Assembly: GCF_037963865.1 (NCBI RefSeq)
Contig: NZ_CP150170.1
Coordinates: 1,984,001-2,048,000, forward strand
Source of the DNA: Paenibacillus sp. FSL R10-2734
GTDB taxonomy: Bacteria > Bacillota > Bacilli > Paenibacillales > Paenibacillaceae
Direction of reading: 5' to 3'
Length of the DNA stretch: 64,000 bases
Made by a program: the position numbers and the translations under genes. Below are positions 44,938-53,622 of this stretch, in pieces (position 1 is the stretch's first letter; every line of letters starts with the position of its first letter). The notes beneath the pieces were generated by a model that saw only the letters and a program-made list of their open reading frames with translations, searched no databases and was not told the origin of the DNA.

Positions 44938-45285
44938 CCAATCCACCGGAAATCCTGCATAAAGTACAACAATAGGAGCTCTTACTCACCAATCCACCGG
45001 AAATGCTGCATAAAGTACAACAATAGGAGCTCTTACTCACCAATCGACCGGAAATGTTGCATAAAGTACAACAATAGGAGCTCTTACTCACCAATCGACC
45101 GGAGATGCTGCAAAAAGTACAACAATAGGAGCTCTTACTCACCAATCGACCGGAAATGTTGCATAAAGTACAACAATGAGGAGTTCTTATTCACCAATCC
45201 ACCGGAAATGCTGCATAAAGTACAACAATAGGAGCTCTTACTCACCATTCCACCGGAAATCCTGCATAAAGTACAACAAATACAG
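44938..45285 (+). repeat. 51-bp tandem array, seven units
   Basis: The word TCCACCGGAAATGCTGCAT or TCGACCGGAAATGTTGCAT recurs with CCACCGG/CGACCGG starts at 44943, 44994, 45045, 45096, 45147, 45199 and 45250: 51, 51, 51, 51, 52, 51. Each unit continues with AAAGTACAACAATAGGAGCT and ends CTTACTCACCAA. Units differ by a few substitutions, the 52-base step by one inserted G. The sequence is unrelated to the array at 37.8 kb although the period is the same. The minus strand shows a false 17-residue repeat (SKSSYCCTLCSISGG). Confidence 0.9.
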
Positions 45286-45550
45286 GGTGGGAGGGAATTT
45301 GGATGGTTAGCTACACTAAAGGACATGGAAGTTAATACCCTAAAGGACTCAGATGCAACTATTTGTCCATTTTCAAGCTTTTGGAGCGAGTTGCGGACCC
45401 AAGAGACGTTATTCGTCTAAAACAGTGAAGAATTTGAGTGGTTTTGGGTAAATAACGCCCATGAGGTCCGATAGCGTGCCAAAACAGCGGAATTATCGCA
45501 ATTAAGGACTCTGGAGTCCGCATTCGCCTTTTGTAGTGCGTGAAGCGTTC
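45286..45550 (+). other. Non-coding stretch with scattered dyads
   Basis: No gene. Short inverted repeats: AGACG/CGTCT near 45411, GGGTAAATAACGCCC near 45453, and GGACTCTGGAGTCC (perfect) at 45506-45519. Their spacing is irregular (about 42 and 59 bp). Confidence 0.5.
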
Positions 45551-45646
45551 GCACCACTCGCACCACTCGCACCAGTCGCACCAGTCGTACCAGTCGTACC
45601 AGTCGTACCAGTCGTACCAGTCGCACCACTCGCACCACTCGCACCA
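45551..45646 (+). repeat. 9-bp tandem repeat, about 10.5 units
   Basis: GCACCACTC / GCACCAGTC / GTACCAGTC units in tandem. Variants are arranged symmetrically: GCACCACTC at both ends, then GCACCAGTC, then GTACCAGTC in the middle. It gives a false Ala/Val-Pro repeat in one frame. Positions 45647-45937 hold no supported gene. Microsatellite-like. Confidence 0.85.
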
Positions 45647-45961
45647 TGTAAACCATTTGTAGCATTTGTAGCCCAAACATCACACTGTACCTATAAAAAT
45701 AATGCAGATCTTTGGTCATCGAAAGCCGTTTTTTCAGAAAAAAACAATTGTCTATGTCCTATTTGCCAAAGCGGCATATACTACTTTGTTCATGTGTTAT
45801 TCCCCAAGAAAAATGAACTTAATAAGCATCCTGTCCGGTTAGTGCTACCAAAGTTGTCATGCCATTCTATTTGAAGCATATACATGTGGGGAGTAACATT
45901 TTGGGCTTATGCTCTGAGCCTGTCTCAGGGTTAGATTATGCCAAGAAGGAGGACATATCCC

Positions 45962-47335
45962 GTGTTTGATCAGTCCCATGGCTTGCGGTTTGATATTTAT
46001 GAACGCATTCACCTATCGGAAGAGCTTCCGGGAATAGCTGAGCTGGAGGAGGTTGAACTACTTCCGGAAATCCAGGTGATTCAGCGGGAGGATCGTGCCG
46101 AGTTATATGGTCAGCTGTTGCTTACTGGACTCTACCGGAGTGAAGATGACCGAACGCAGCGTCTGGAGCACGCCATTCCCGTTGAAATCACTGTTCCGCT
46201 TACACGCGTCAGCTCGATTGAAGATATTGGGGTGGAGATCGAGAATTTTGATATTGATCTGCTCACGATGCGCACTGTGAATATAACAGGCGTATTATCG
46301 CTGCGGGGAATCGGTGGTGCGGAGCCTCAACCACAACCGGCCTGGCAGCAGGAAGAGTATACAGTTGCCTATTCCCCTCTCGGTGATGACAGGGTGATTG
46401 AAGCATCGGCAGAGAACCAAGAACATGACAATGATGCGCTTTATGAAAATTCGCAGTGGACCTTTGGTGAGGATGCATCGGAGGTTGCTGTAGAAGAACA
46501 TGAGCATGCCGGAGCGAATGCAGCTGCATCCGAGGCTGAGCTAGTCTCGAGCGGAGCTGGTCATTCGTCCCCTGTAGTTAATTTCTCATCCGCTCATGAG
46601 AAGGACAAGGGCGCGAAAGCTCGGACGCATAGTCTGGATTCGCAATCAGAGGCTTCCAAAGCAGGAATAGCAGATTACTGGTTTAAAGCTGAGTCACAGA
46701 ATGAGGAAGCTGAGGCATCGCAGCTGAATCAGGTTAGCCAACTGAGCGAAGTGAATCAGGAACAAGAAGCTGAATATGCTTTTGCCTCTAGAGAGACCGT
46801 TGTTCCAGCAGCTATTGCTGATGCAGAGCAAGATATCGCTGTATTTGCTTCAGAAACCGAGGCGAAATCTGTGCTTCACGCACAAGAAGAGAATGCTCAG
46901 CCGATCAGTGAGAATGCGAACGAAGCCTTTGTTTCACAGGAGACTGTGCCACAGGCAGAGGAGAAGCAAGATCTTAAGATTGCGCTAGGCAGCAAGAAAG
47001 AGGCAGAGGTTCCGGCAAAAGAACATCTCACCTTCTCATCGTTGCTCAGCTCTAGTCGATCCCGTAAAGAACAGGAGGCCCTTCTGTCTGAAGGAAATGC
47101 ATCTGCTGAAGCAATCATTCCAGAGGCTGGAAACAATACAGAGTGGAAGAGCAGATTCATTACCGGAGCAGATGGTGCTAACTTGTTCCGTAAGGTTCGC
47201 CTTTGCATCGTGCAGCGTGAAGAAACGCTGGATACGATCGCGGAGAAGTATCAGTTAAGTGCACGGGAGCTTGGGATGTATAATCGTTTGTCTGGGCAGA
47301 GTGTAGAAGAAGGGCAAGTGTTGTACATTCCGTAA
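45962..47335 (+). CDS. spoVID: Spore coat assembly protein SpoVID-like, with C-terminal LysM
   Basis: Morphogenetic coat protein of the forespore surface. A structured N-terminal domain of about 120 residues (FDIYERIHLSEELPGIAELE, TGLYRSEDDRTQ) resembles the SpoVID amino-terminal region. Then comes a long Glu/Ala/Ser-rich acidic segment (about 125-405), and the final 50 residues are a LysM domain (REETLDTIAEKYQLSARELG, YNRLSGQSVEEGQVLYIP). It lies after the hem genes and before valS as in B. subtilis. The GTG at 45962 is chosen because AAGGAGGA is 8 bases upstream; the ATG at 45938 would put that site inside the gene. 457 residues. Confidence 0.88.
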   Translation: MFDQSHGLRFDIYERIHLSEELPGIAELEEVELLPEIQVIQREDRAELYGQLLLTGLYRSEDDRTQRLEHAIPVEITVPLTRVSSIEDIGVEIENFDIDLLTMRTVNITGVLSLRGIGGAEPQPQPAWQQEEYTVAYSPLGDDRVIEASAENQEHDNDALYENSQWTFGEDASEVAVEEHEHAGANAAASEAELVSSGAGHSSPVVNFSSAHEKDKGAKARTHSLDSQSEASKAGIADYWFKAESQNEEAEASQLNQVSQLSEVNQEQEAEYAFASRETVVPAAIADAEQDIAVFASETEAKSVLHAQEENAQPISENANEAFVSQETVPQAEEKQDLKIALGSKKEAEVPAKEHLTFSSLLSSSRSRKEQEALLSEGNASAEAIIPEAGNNTEWKSRFITGADGANLFRKVRLCIVQREETLDTIAEKYQLSARELGMYNRLSGQSVEEGQVLYIP

Positions 47336-47373
47336 TTGAATTGCGAAGCGTAGCGTACTCACATAAATAGGAG

Positions 47374-47405
47374 AATCCCGATCGGATAGTAGATCGGGAT
47401 TTTTG
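47374..47405 (+). terminator. Terminator of spoVID
   Basis: AATCCCGATC (47374-47383) pairs with GATCGGGATT (47392-47401) over an 8-base loop, followed by T. Confidence 0.88.
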
Positions 47406-47460
47406 TCATGTGACGCTGTAAAGGCCTACCCAGGTTGACTAGGGATGAACCAAAATGTAT

Positions 47461-47785
47461 TATGGAGTAAGCAATATCTAAACAAAGACTGGGAACGGGA
47501 AGAGTAGGCGGTCAGCCCTTCAGAGAGCGGAATGCAAGTGCTGTGACATTCCGTAGGAAACAGCCACCGAAGTCGCCCCGGAGTCGCCCTTCTGAGCTTG
47601 TCTTCATAGGTATGAAAGATAAGTTAGGATGGGCCGGTAGCAGCCGTTATCTGTACGAGTGTCGCGCTAAGCTTCTGAACCGTAAGGTGAGAGAAGTGAG
47701 GGTTTATTTTTCATTGGCGCGAAACAAAGGTGGTACCGCGAAAGAATGACCTTTCGTCCTTTGAGACGAGGGGTCTTTTTGTTTT
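47461..47785 (+). promoter_or_regulatory. T-box leader of valS
   Basis: A tRNA-sensing leader. The conserved T-box core AGGTGGTACCGCG is at 47729-47740. A terminator follows (GACC...TTCGTC at 47748 with GACGA...GGTC at 47772, then TTTTT). Stem I begins near GGGAAGAGTAGGCGG, with the apical GCGGAATG/CATTCCGT stem near 47530. A GTC triplet in CCGAAGTCGCC (about 47570) is a plausible valine specifier, but the exact specifier loop was not folded. Uncharged valine tRNA would pair with the T-box and let transcription continue into valS. Confidence 0.9.
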
Positions 47786-47794
47786 CTTCAGAAT

Positions 47795-47886
47795 ATAAGA
47801 ATGTATAAGTTTCACTCCTACAACATTCTTATATTTTTACGAGAAACGGTTGTCATGGGTAAGGACGACAACGTCGTTTCTTCTTA
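47795..47886 (+). promoter_or_regulatory. Second leader hairpins before valS, including conserved hairpin copy B
   Basis: First, ATAAGAATGT (47795-47804) pairs perfectly with ACATTCTTAT (47823-47832), followed by ATTTTT, which could be a second terminator. Second, AGAAACG-GTTGTC (47842-47854) pairs with GACAAC (47867-47872) and, after a GT bulge, CGTTTCT (47875-47881). This second hairpin matches the element upstream of lonA at 8626 in flanks and pairing scheme. The first valS codon is 37 bases beyond. Confidence 0.6.
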
Positions 47887-47922
47887 AAAAAACTACAAGT
47901 AACCAAGTGGAGGTATTAGAGA

Positions 47923-50652
47923 ATGGCTGACCAAAACAATCTTACAGCGGCAGAATTGCCGAACCTGCAAGATACTGCGGCAGATGCTGCCGCTGCGAAT
48001 GACTCCAAGAACGATATGCCAACAACGTATGATCCGAAATCGGCAGAAACCAAGTGGTACTCTTACTGGACAGAGGGTGGGTATTTCCGTGCAGGCGGGC
48101 GTCCAGATGCGAAAGCATATAGCATTGTAATCCCGCCACCAAACGTAACGGGAATGCTTCATATTGGACATGCGCTCGATTTCACGCTACAGGATATCCT
48201 GATTCGTACGAAACGGATGCAGGGCTTCGACACGCTGTGGCTACCGGGTACGGACCATGCCGGTATCGCAACACAGACAAAGGTAGAGCAAAAGCTACGC
48301 GAGCAGGGAATTTCAAGACATGATCTCGGACGCGAGAAGTTCCTTGAGCAGGTGTGGGACTGGAAAGATAAATACGCGAACACCATTCATGAGCAGTGGG
48401 CTAAGATGGGGCTTTCCCTTGACTATTCCCGCGAACGCTTTACCTTAGATGAAGGGTTGTCCAAGGCTGTACGTGAGGTATTCGTTAAGCTTTACAATAA
48501 AGGTTTGATCTATCGTGGTAAACGTATCATCAACTGGGACCCGGCTGCCCGCACGGCGTTGTCGGATATCGAGGTTGAATATAAAGAAGTTAATGGTCAC
48601 TTGTATCACCTGCGTTACCCACTCAAAGACGGTAGCGGATTTATTACAGTAGCGACTACACGTCCGGAGACAATGCTGGGCGATACGGCAGTTGCTGTTC
48701 ATCCGGAAGACGATCGTTACAAGGATCTGATTGGCAAAACGCTGATTCTGCCGATTATCGGTCGCGAGATTCCAATTATCGCTGATGATTATGTAGACAA
48801 AGAGTTTGGTAGTGGTGCAGTTAAGATTACGCCAGCACATGACCCGAATGACTTCGAGATGGGTCAACGTCACAACTTACCGCAGATTAACGTGATGGAC
48901 GAGAGCGGTACGATGAATGAAGAAGCAGGACCTTACCAAGGTCAAGACCGGAGTGTGTGTCGTAAGGCCATCACGGCTGATCTTAAGGAGCAAGGTGTGC
49001 TGATCAATATTGAAGATCATGTGCATCAAGTAGGACACAGCGAACGCTCTGGTGCCGTTGTTGAGCCATACTTGTCCACACAATGGTTCGTGAAGATGCA
49101 GCCACTCGCCGAAGCTGCGATCAATGCACAGAAGGATGGTAACGGGGTTAATTTTGTACCGGACCGTTTCGAGAGAACCTATCTGAATTGGATCGAGAAC
49201 GTACGCGACTGGTGTATTTCCCGTCAGCTGTGGTGGGGACATCGTATTCCAGCTTGGTATTCCGAATCTACTGGTGAAGTGGTAGTGGCGAATGATGAGG
49301 AAGAAGCGCGCCGGATCAGCGGCCTAACCGACCTGATACAGGACGAGGATGTATTGGATACCTGGTTCAGCTCTAATCTGTGGCCTTTCGCAACACTAGG
49401 GTGGCCGGATGAGAACAGTGCAGATTTCAAACGCTACTATCCAAACGATGTGCTCGTAACAGGCTACGATATTATTTATTTCTGGGTAGCACGGATGATT
49501 TTCTCAGCTCTCGAATTTACTGGAGAAAAGCCGTTCTCTGATGTATTGATGCATGGTTTGGTGCGTGATTCCGAAGGCCAAAAAATGTCCAAATCACTCG
49601 GAAATGGCGTAGATCCGCTTGAAGTAATCGAGAAGTACGGCGCAGATGCAATGCGCTACATGATTTCTACCGGTAGTACAGCTGGACAGGATCTGCGCTT
49701 CCGCTGGGAAAAGGTTGAGCAGGCGCGTAATTTCGCCAATAAGATCTGGAATGCATCTCGCTTCGCACTTATGAATTTGGAGGGCGTAAGCTTTGAGAAT
49801 ATCGACATTTCTGGTGAGCTAAGTACTGCTGATCGCTGGATTCTGCACCGACTGAACGAAACTTCTCGTGAGATTACGCGTCTAATTGACTCGTACGAGT
49901 TCGGTGAGACCGGCCGCCAGCTGTACAATTTCATTTGGGACGATCTTTGTGACTGGTATATTGAGTTCGCGAAGCTGTCGCTTTACGGATCAGACGCCGC
50001 GGCCAAAGCTAAGACACAGTCTGTGCTTGCCTACGTACTAGACCGCACAATGCGTCTAATTCATCCGTTTATGCCGTTTATTTCGGAAGAAATCTGGCAA
50101 CACCTGCCGCATGAAGGGGAGACGATTACCCTGGCTGCATGGCCGGAGTATGATGCTGCTCTAGAGAACCCGCAAGCGGTAGCGGAAATGAACCTGCTGA
50201 TGGATGTAATCCGGGCCGTTCGTAATATCCGTGCTGAAGTGAATGTACCGATGAGCAAAAAGGTTGAATTGATCATCAAAGCGGGTAATGATGATACACT
50301 GAGTATTATCACCCGTAACGACAACTACATTGGACGCTTCTGCAATACGTCTTCTTTCGAAGCTGGCCTGAATCCGGAAACGCCGGATAAGGTAATGTCC
50401 GCTGTAGTAACGGGAGCAGAATTGCTTCTGCCATTGTCGGGACTCATTGATATTGAACAAGAAATCGCTCGTCTGGAAAAAGAAGTACAGACGCTGAACA
50501 GCGAAGTAGAACGCGTGGAGAAAAAGCTAAGTAATCAAGGCTTCGTGGCTAAGGCTCCTGCTAAAGTTATCGAAGAGGAACGGGCGAAGCAGGCAGATTA
50601 TTCTGCAAAACGTGAGAAAGTACTTGCCCGCATCGCAGAGCTGAGAGGATAA
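47923..50652 (+). CDS. valS: Valyl-tRNA synthetase
   Basis: Charges tRNA-Val. Class I signatures HIGH at residues 80-83 (NVTGMLHIGHALD) and KMSKS at 554-558. The editing domain lies between (TTRPETMLGDTAVAVHPEDD), the anticodon-binding domain follows, and a coiled coil ends the protein (about 835-909, EIARLEKEVQTLNSEVERVE). 909 residues, with an extra acidic N-terminal stretch of about 30 residues before the usual beginning (MPTTYDPK). The ATG at 47923 follows AGTGGAGGTATTAGAGA. folC follows after 5 bases. Confidence 0.98.
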   Translation: MADQNNLTAAELPNLQDTAADAAAANDSKNDMPTTYDPKSAETKWYSYWTEGGYFRAGGRPDAKAYSIVIPPPNVTGMLHIGHALDFTLQDILIRTKRMQGFDTLWLPGTDHAGIATQTKVEQKLREQGISRHDLGREKFLEQVWDWKDKYANTIHEQWAKMGLSLDYSRERFTLDEGLSKAVREVFVKLYNKGLIYRGKRIINWDPAARTALSDIEVEYKEVNGHLYHLRYPLKDGSGFITVATTRPETMLGDTAVAVHPEDDRYKDLIGKTLILPIIGREIPIIADDYVDKEFGSGAVKITPAHDPNDFEMGQRHNLPQINVMDESGTMNEEAGPYQGQDRSVCRKAITADLKEQGVLINIEDHVHQVGHSERSGAVVEPYLSTQWFVKMQPLAEAAINAQKDGNGVNFVPDRFERTYLNWIENVRDWCISRQLWWGHRIPAWYSESTGEVVVANDEEEARRISGLTDLIQDEDVLDTWFSSNLWPFATLGWPDENSADFKRYYPNDVLVTGYDIIYFWVARMIFSALEFTGEKPFSDVLMHGLVRDSEGQKMSKSLGNGVDPLEVIEKYGADAMRYMISTGSTAGQDLRFRWEKVEQARNFANKIWNASRFALMNLEGVSFENIDISGELSTADRWILHRLNETSREITRLIDSYEFGETGRQLYNFIWDDLCDWYIEFAKLSLYGSDAAAKAKTQSVLAYVLDRTMRLIHPFMPFISEEIWQHLPHEGETITLAAWPEYDAALENPQAVAEMNLLMDVIRAVRNIRAEVNVPMSKKVELIIKAGNDDTLSIITRNDNYIGRFCNTSSFEAGLNPETPDKVMSAVVTGAELLLPLSGLIDIEQEIARLEKEVQTLNSEVERVEKKLSNQGFVAKAPAKVIEEERAKQADYSAKREKVLARIAELRG

Positions 50653-50657
50653 GAGAC

Positions 50658-52034
50658 ATGGATGACCTAAATCGGGGCGGCAGTACCGCCCCTCTTGCGA
50701 CATACACCGAAGCGGTTGATTGGATCAAGAGCTTAATCCCTTTTGGGATCAAGCCAGGTTTAGATAGAATCGAGATGTTGATGGACAAGCTGGGAAGTCC
50801 ACATCGTCGGCTGAAATTTATTCATGTGGCGGGTACGAACGGCAAAGGTTCGACTTGTGCTTTTTTGACTAGTGCACTTATACAAAGCGGCTATTCTGTT
50901 GGCACCTTTACGTCTCCGTATATTACAAAGTTCACGAATAGGTTCCAATATAATAATACGGACATCCCTGAAGAAACTCTTATCGATTTGGTTAACCAAC
51001 TGCGTCCATTGGTCCATGAAATTTCGGGAACGGAGTTTGGCTCACCCACGATGTTTGAGGTAACTACAGCTGTGGCCATTCTATTTTTTGCGAACGTCTC
51101 TTGTCCTGATGTTGTCGTATGGGAGACAGGGCTTGGGGGAAGGCTGGATGTAACGAACATCGTTACTCCAATTGTTTCTGTGATTACTAATGTCGGTCAT
51201 GATCACATGGATATTTTGGGAGATACGCTCGAAAAGATAGCAATGGAGAAAGCCGGAATTATCAAGCCGGGTGTTCCTGTTGTTAGCTGCGTATCTCAGC
51301 CAGAGGTCGTGGCGGTTCTGAAAGAGAAAGCAGCGGCTTGCCGCTCTACTCTTTATCTTGCTGGAGAAGATTTTAGCTATGAAGCTAATGGAATCCGTGA
51401 GGATGTGCAGAATTTTCATTTTAAGGGTCCCTTCCGTTCGCTGGAAGCTCAGATCGTAATGAAAGGTGAGCACCAGATCAGCAATGCGGCAGGAGCCATG
51501 ATGGTACTTGAGGTTCTGCGCCAGTATATGGCTTTTATGCTTGAGGATGAAGATGTTCTTGAAGGTTTACGCCATGCATTCTGGGCTGGAAGGCTGGAAG
51601 AGGTAAGCACGTCTCCAAGGATTGTACTGGACGGTGCACATAATCCGGAGGGCGCGGAGAGTCTTGCTAAAAGTCTGCCTCAGCTCTATCAATACGGTAA
51701 ATTAAATTTACTTATGGGAATGCTGTCAAATAAGCATCATGAATCCTACTTTAAGCATATACTGCCTATAGTGGATACGCTCATCCTGACCGAACCGGAT
51801 TTCCAGAACAAAATGGACGCGGAGAATTTGCGGGTTATCGCAGAAAGTCTGCGGGAGAAATATGCCAAGGAAAACTTGGCAATCATAGTAGAACATAATT
51901 GGGGAAAAGCGCTGCAGCTACTGAAGTCGATTACAGCGGAGGATGACCTTGGCGTCGTATCTGGTACGCTGTATTTAATCTCTGACGTACGCGGTACACT
52001 TTTGCAGCAACCCGATACTGAAAAAGGCTGGTGA
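50658..52034 (+). CDS. folC: Folylpolyglutamate synthase / dihydrofolate synthase
   Basis: Adds glutamate to folates. P-loop GTNGKGST is at 59-66, then FTSPYITKFTNRFQYN, WETGLGGRLDVTNIV, VGHDHMDILG and the Mur-ligase C-terminal DGAHNPEGAE. 458 residues, normal. ATG at 50658 follows AGAGGATAAGAGAC and lies 5 bases after valS, matching the valS-folC pair of Bacillus. comC, which follows folC in B. subtilis, is not here; murC is. Confidence 0.96.
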   Translation: MDDLNRGGSTAPLATYTEAVDWIKSLIPFGIKPGLDRIEMLMDKLGSPHRRLKFIHVAGTNGKGSTCAFLTSALIQSGYSVGTFTSPYITKFTNRFQYNNTDIPEETLIDLVNQLRPLVHEISGTEFGSPTMFEVTTAVAILFFANVSCPDVVVWETGLGGRLDVTNIVTPIVSVITNVGHDHMDILGDTLEKIAMEKAGIIKPGVPVVSCVSQPEVVAVLKEKAAACRSTLYLAGEDFSYEANGIREDVQNFHFKGPFRSLEAQIVMKGEHQISNAAGAMMVLEVLRQYMAFMLEDEDVLEGLRHAFWAGRLEEVSTSPRIVLDGAHNPEGAESLAKSLPQLYQYGKLNLLMGMLSNKHHESYFKHILPIVDTLILTEPDFQNKMDAENLRVIAESLREKYAKENLAIIVEHNWGKALQLLKSITAEDDLGVVSGTLYLISDVRGTLLQQPDTEKGW

Positions 52035-52040
52035 CGACTG

Positions 52041-53417
52041 TTGGATACTACTGAACGTGTGCATTTTATAGGGATCGGCGGCTACGGAATGAGCGCGATT
52101 GCCCGGGTAATGCTTGAAATGGGATATACAGTTACGGGCTCCGATGTGGCTGCCCAAGAATTAACGGATAAATTGATCGCCAAGGGTGCCAAGATTTATA
52201 TTGGGCATACGGCGGAACAAGTAAAAGGTGCGGATCTAGTCGTATACTCTACGGCTTTATCTAGTGATAATGTGGAATGGGTGGAAGCTGAGCGTCTTAA
52301 GATTCCAATTCTGCATCGCTCACAAATGCTAGCCCGTTTATTGAACGAACGTAAAGGAGTAGCCGTTGCTGGAGCGCATGGTAAAACAACCACCTCCTCC
52401 ATGATTGCACTAGTAATGGAAGAGTGTGAAGTGGACCCTACGTATATTATCGGCGGAGAGATTATGAACGTCGGTACGAATGCTAAGGCAGGACAAGGCG
52501 AGTTTGTAGTTGCGGAAGCGGATGAGAGCGATGGCTCTTTCTTGCACTACCATCCTTGGCTTGGAATTGTTACGAATGTGGAAGCGGATCACCTGGAGAA
52601 TTACGGCGGAGATTTTAACCGTCTCAAGGCTGCTTACGTACAGTTTATGAACCAGACCCGTGAAGATGGCACTGCAATTGTATGTGCAGATGACGACAAC
52701 GTGATTGCTTTATTACCTGAAGTGTCAGGTAAGGTGATTACTTACGGCATCAAGTCGAAGACCGCTGATTATATTGCTACAGATATTGTACTTGGCGACC
52801 GTCAGGTTTCTTACACAATGAATCATAATGGCGAAGTGCTTGGTCGCATTGAACTTTCAGTTCCTGGACAGTACAATCTTTATAATTCAATGGCTGCGGT
52901 AATCGCCTGTTTGAAATCAGGGATTTCCTTTGAGAAAATCGCTGAAGCGATTGTTAAATTCCACGGTGCGAAGCGCCGTTTTCAAGTGCTCGGAGAAGTC
53001 GATGACATTCTGGTCATTGATGATTATGCGCATCACCCTACCGAAATTCAGGCAACGATCAGTGCTGCCAAGGCAACAGGAAAACGGATAATTGCGGTAT
53101 TCCAGCCTCAGCGCTATACACGTACTTTCTTCCTGCTAGATGCTTTCAGCCGTGCCTTTAGCGAAGCCGATGAAGTCATCATCACCGATATTTACTCTCC
53201 GGCTGGAGAGAAGCAGATCGAGGGTGTTACTTCTGCGAAGCTGGTTGAGCTTATCGTTAAGAATAGTAATGCGGGCGCAAGACATCTACCAACCAAAGAA
53301 GATGTGCTTGCTGATCTGAAGCCTCGTATTGCTCCAGGTGACCTCGTGATTACAATGGGCGCAGGAGATATCTGGAAGGTCGGATACGCACTGGCAGACG
53401 GTTTGAAGAAGCGTTAA
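52041..53417 (+). CDS. murC: UDP-N-acetylmuramate-L-alanine ligase
   Basis: Adds L-alanine to UDP-MurNAc, the first amino acid of the peptidoglycan stem. N-terminal VHFIGIGGYGMSAIARVM, ATP site AGAHGKTTTSSM (about 111-122), EADESDGSFLHYHP, DDYAHHPTEIQATI and the late FQPQRYTRT. 458 residues. TTG start 6 bases after folC, with a weak ribosome site (GGTGACGACTG), so it is probably translated by coupling. Near other cell-wall genes of the window (ddh, mreB/C/D). Confidence 0.96.
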   Translation: MDTTERVHFIGIGGYGMSAIARVMLEMGYTVTGSDVAAQELTDKLIAKGAKIYIGHTAEQVKGADLVVYSTALSSDNVEWVEAERLKIPILHRSQMLARLLNERKGVAVAGAHGKTTTSSMIALVMEECEVDPTYIIGGEIMNVGTNAKAGQGEFVVAEADESDGSFLHYHPWLGIVTNVEADHLENYGGDFNRLKAAYVQFMNQTREDGTAIVCADDDNVIALLPEVSGKVITYGIKSKTADYIATDIVLGDRQVSYTMNHNGEVLGRIELSVPGQYNLYNSMAAVIACLKSGISFEKIAEAIVKFHGAKRRFQVLGEVDDILVIDDYAHHPTEIQATISAAKATGKRIIAVFQPQRYTRTFFLLDAFSRAFSEADEVIITDIYSPAGEKQIEGVTSAKLVELIVKNSNAGARHLPTKEDVLADLKPRIAPGDLVITMGAGDIWKVGYALADGLKKR

Positions 53418-53466
53418 TATTACAATCGAGGCGAATCCGAGAATATTCGTGATTTCTCCTCAATAG

Positions 53467-53538
53467 CACTTCCCCCAAATTCCCTTCAGATAATCCATGT
53501 GTTTATCTGAAGGGAGCTTAGGAGGAAGTGTTTTTTTT
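53467..53538 (+). terminator. Long terminator of valS-folC-murC
   Basis: Two-part stem: CACTTCC with GGAAGTG outside, and TCCCTTCAGATAA (53481-53493) with TTATCTGAAGGGA (53502-53514) inside, then eight T at 53531-53538. Confidence 0.9.
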
Positions 53539-53622
53539 GTATGGCGAGCATTTGCCGATATCGTCATAGAGTGCTATAGTGCTGTCTGTAGAGGATTAAT
53601 TTTTTCCTGTAGGCGGTGACCG

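Noticed and set aside
44938..45285. Possible CRISPR array
   Set aside because: Units are contiguous and similar over the whole 51 bp; there are no distinct spacers and no cas genes in the window.
44900..45326. Minus-strand open frames giving SKSSYCCTLCSISGG repeats
   Set aside because: Same cause as above. Unit differences change amino acids as freely as silent positions, no ribosome site is present, and a one-base insertion breaks the frame.
45536..45874. Plus-strand frame with Ala/Val-Pro repeats
   Set aside because: A by-product of the 9-bp microsatellite; no ribosome site and no plausible protein features downstream.
47543..47749. Short plus-strand frame before valS
   Set aside because: It lies within the T-box leader, whose RNA features account for the sequence.
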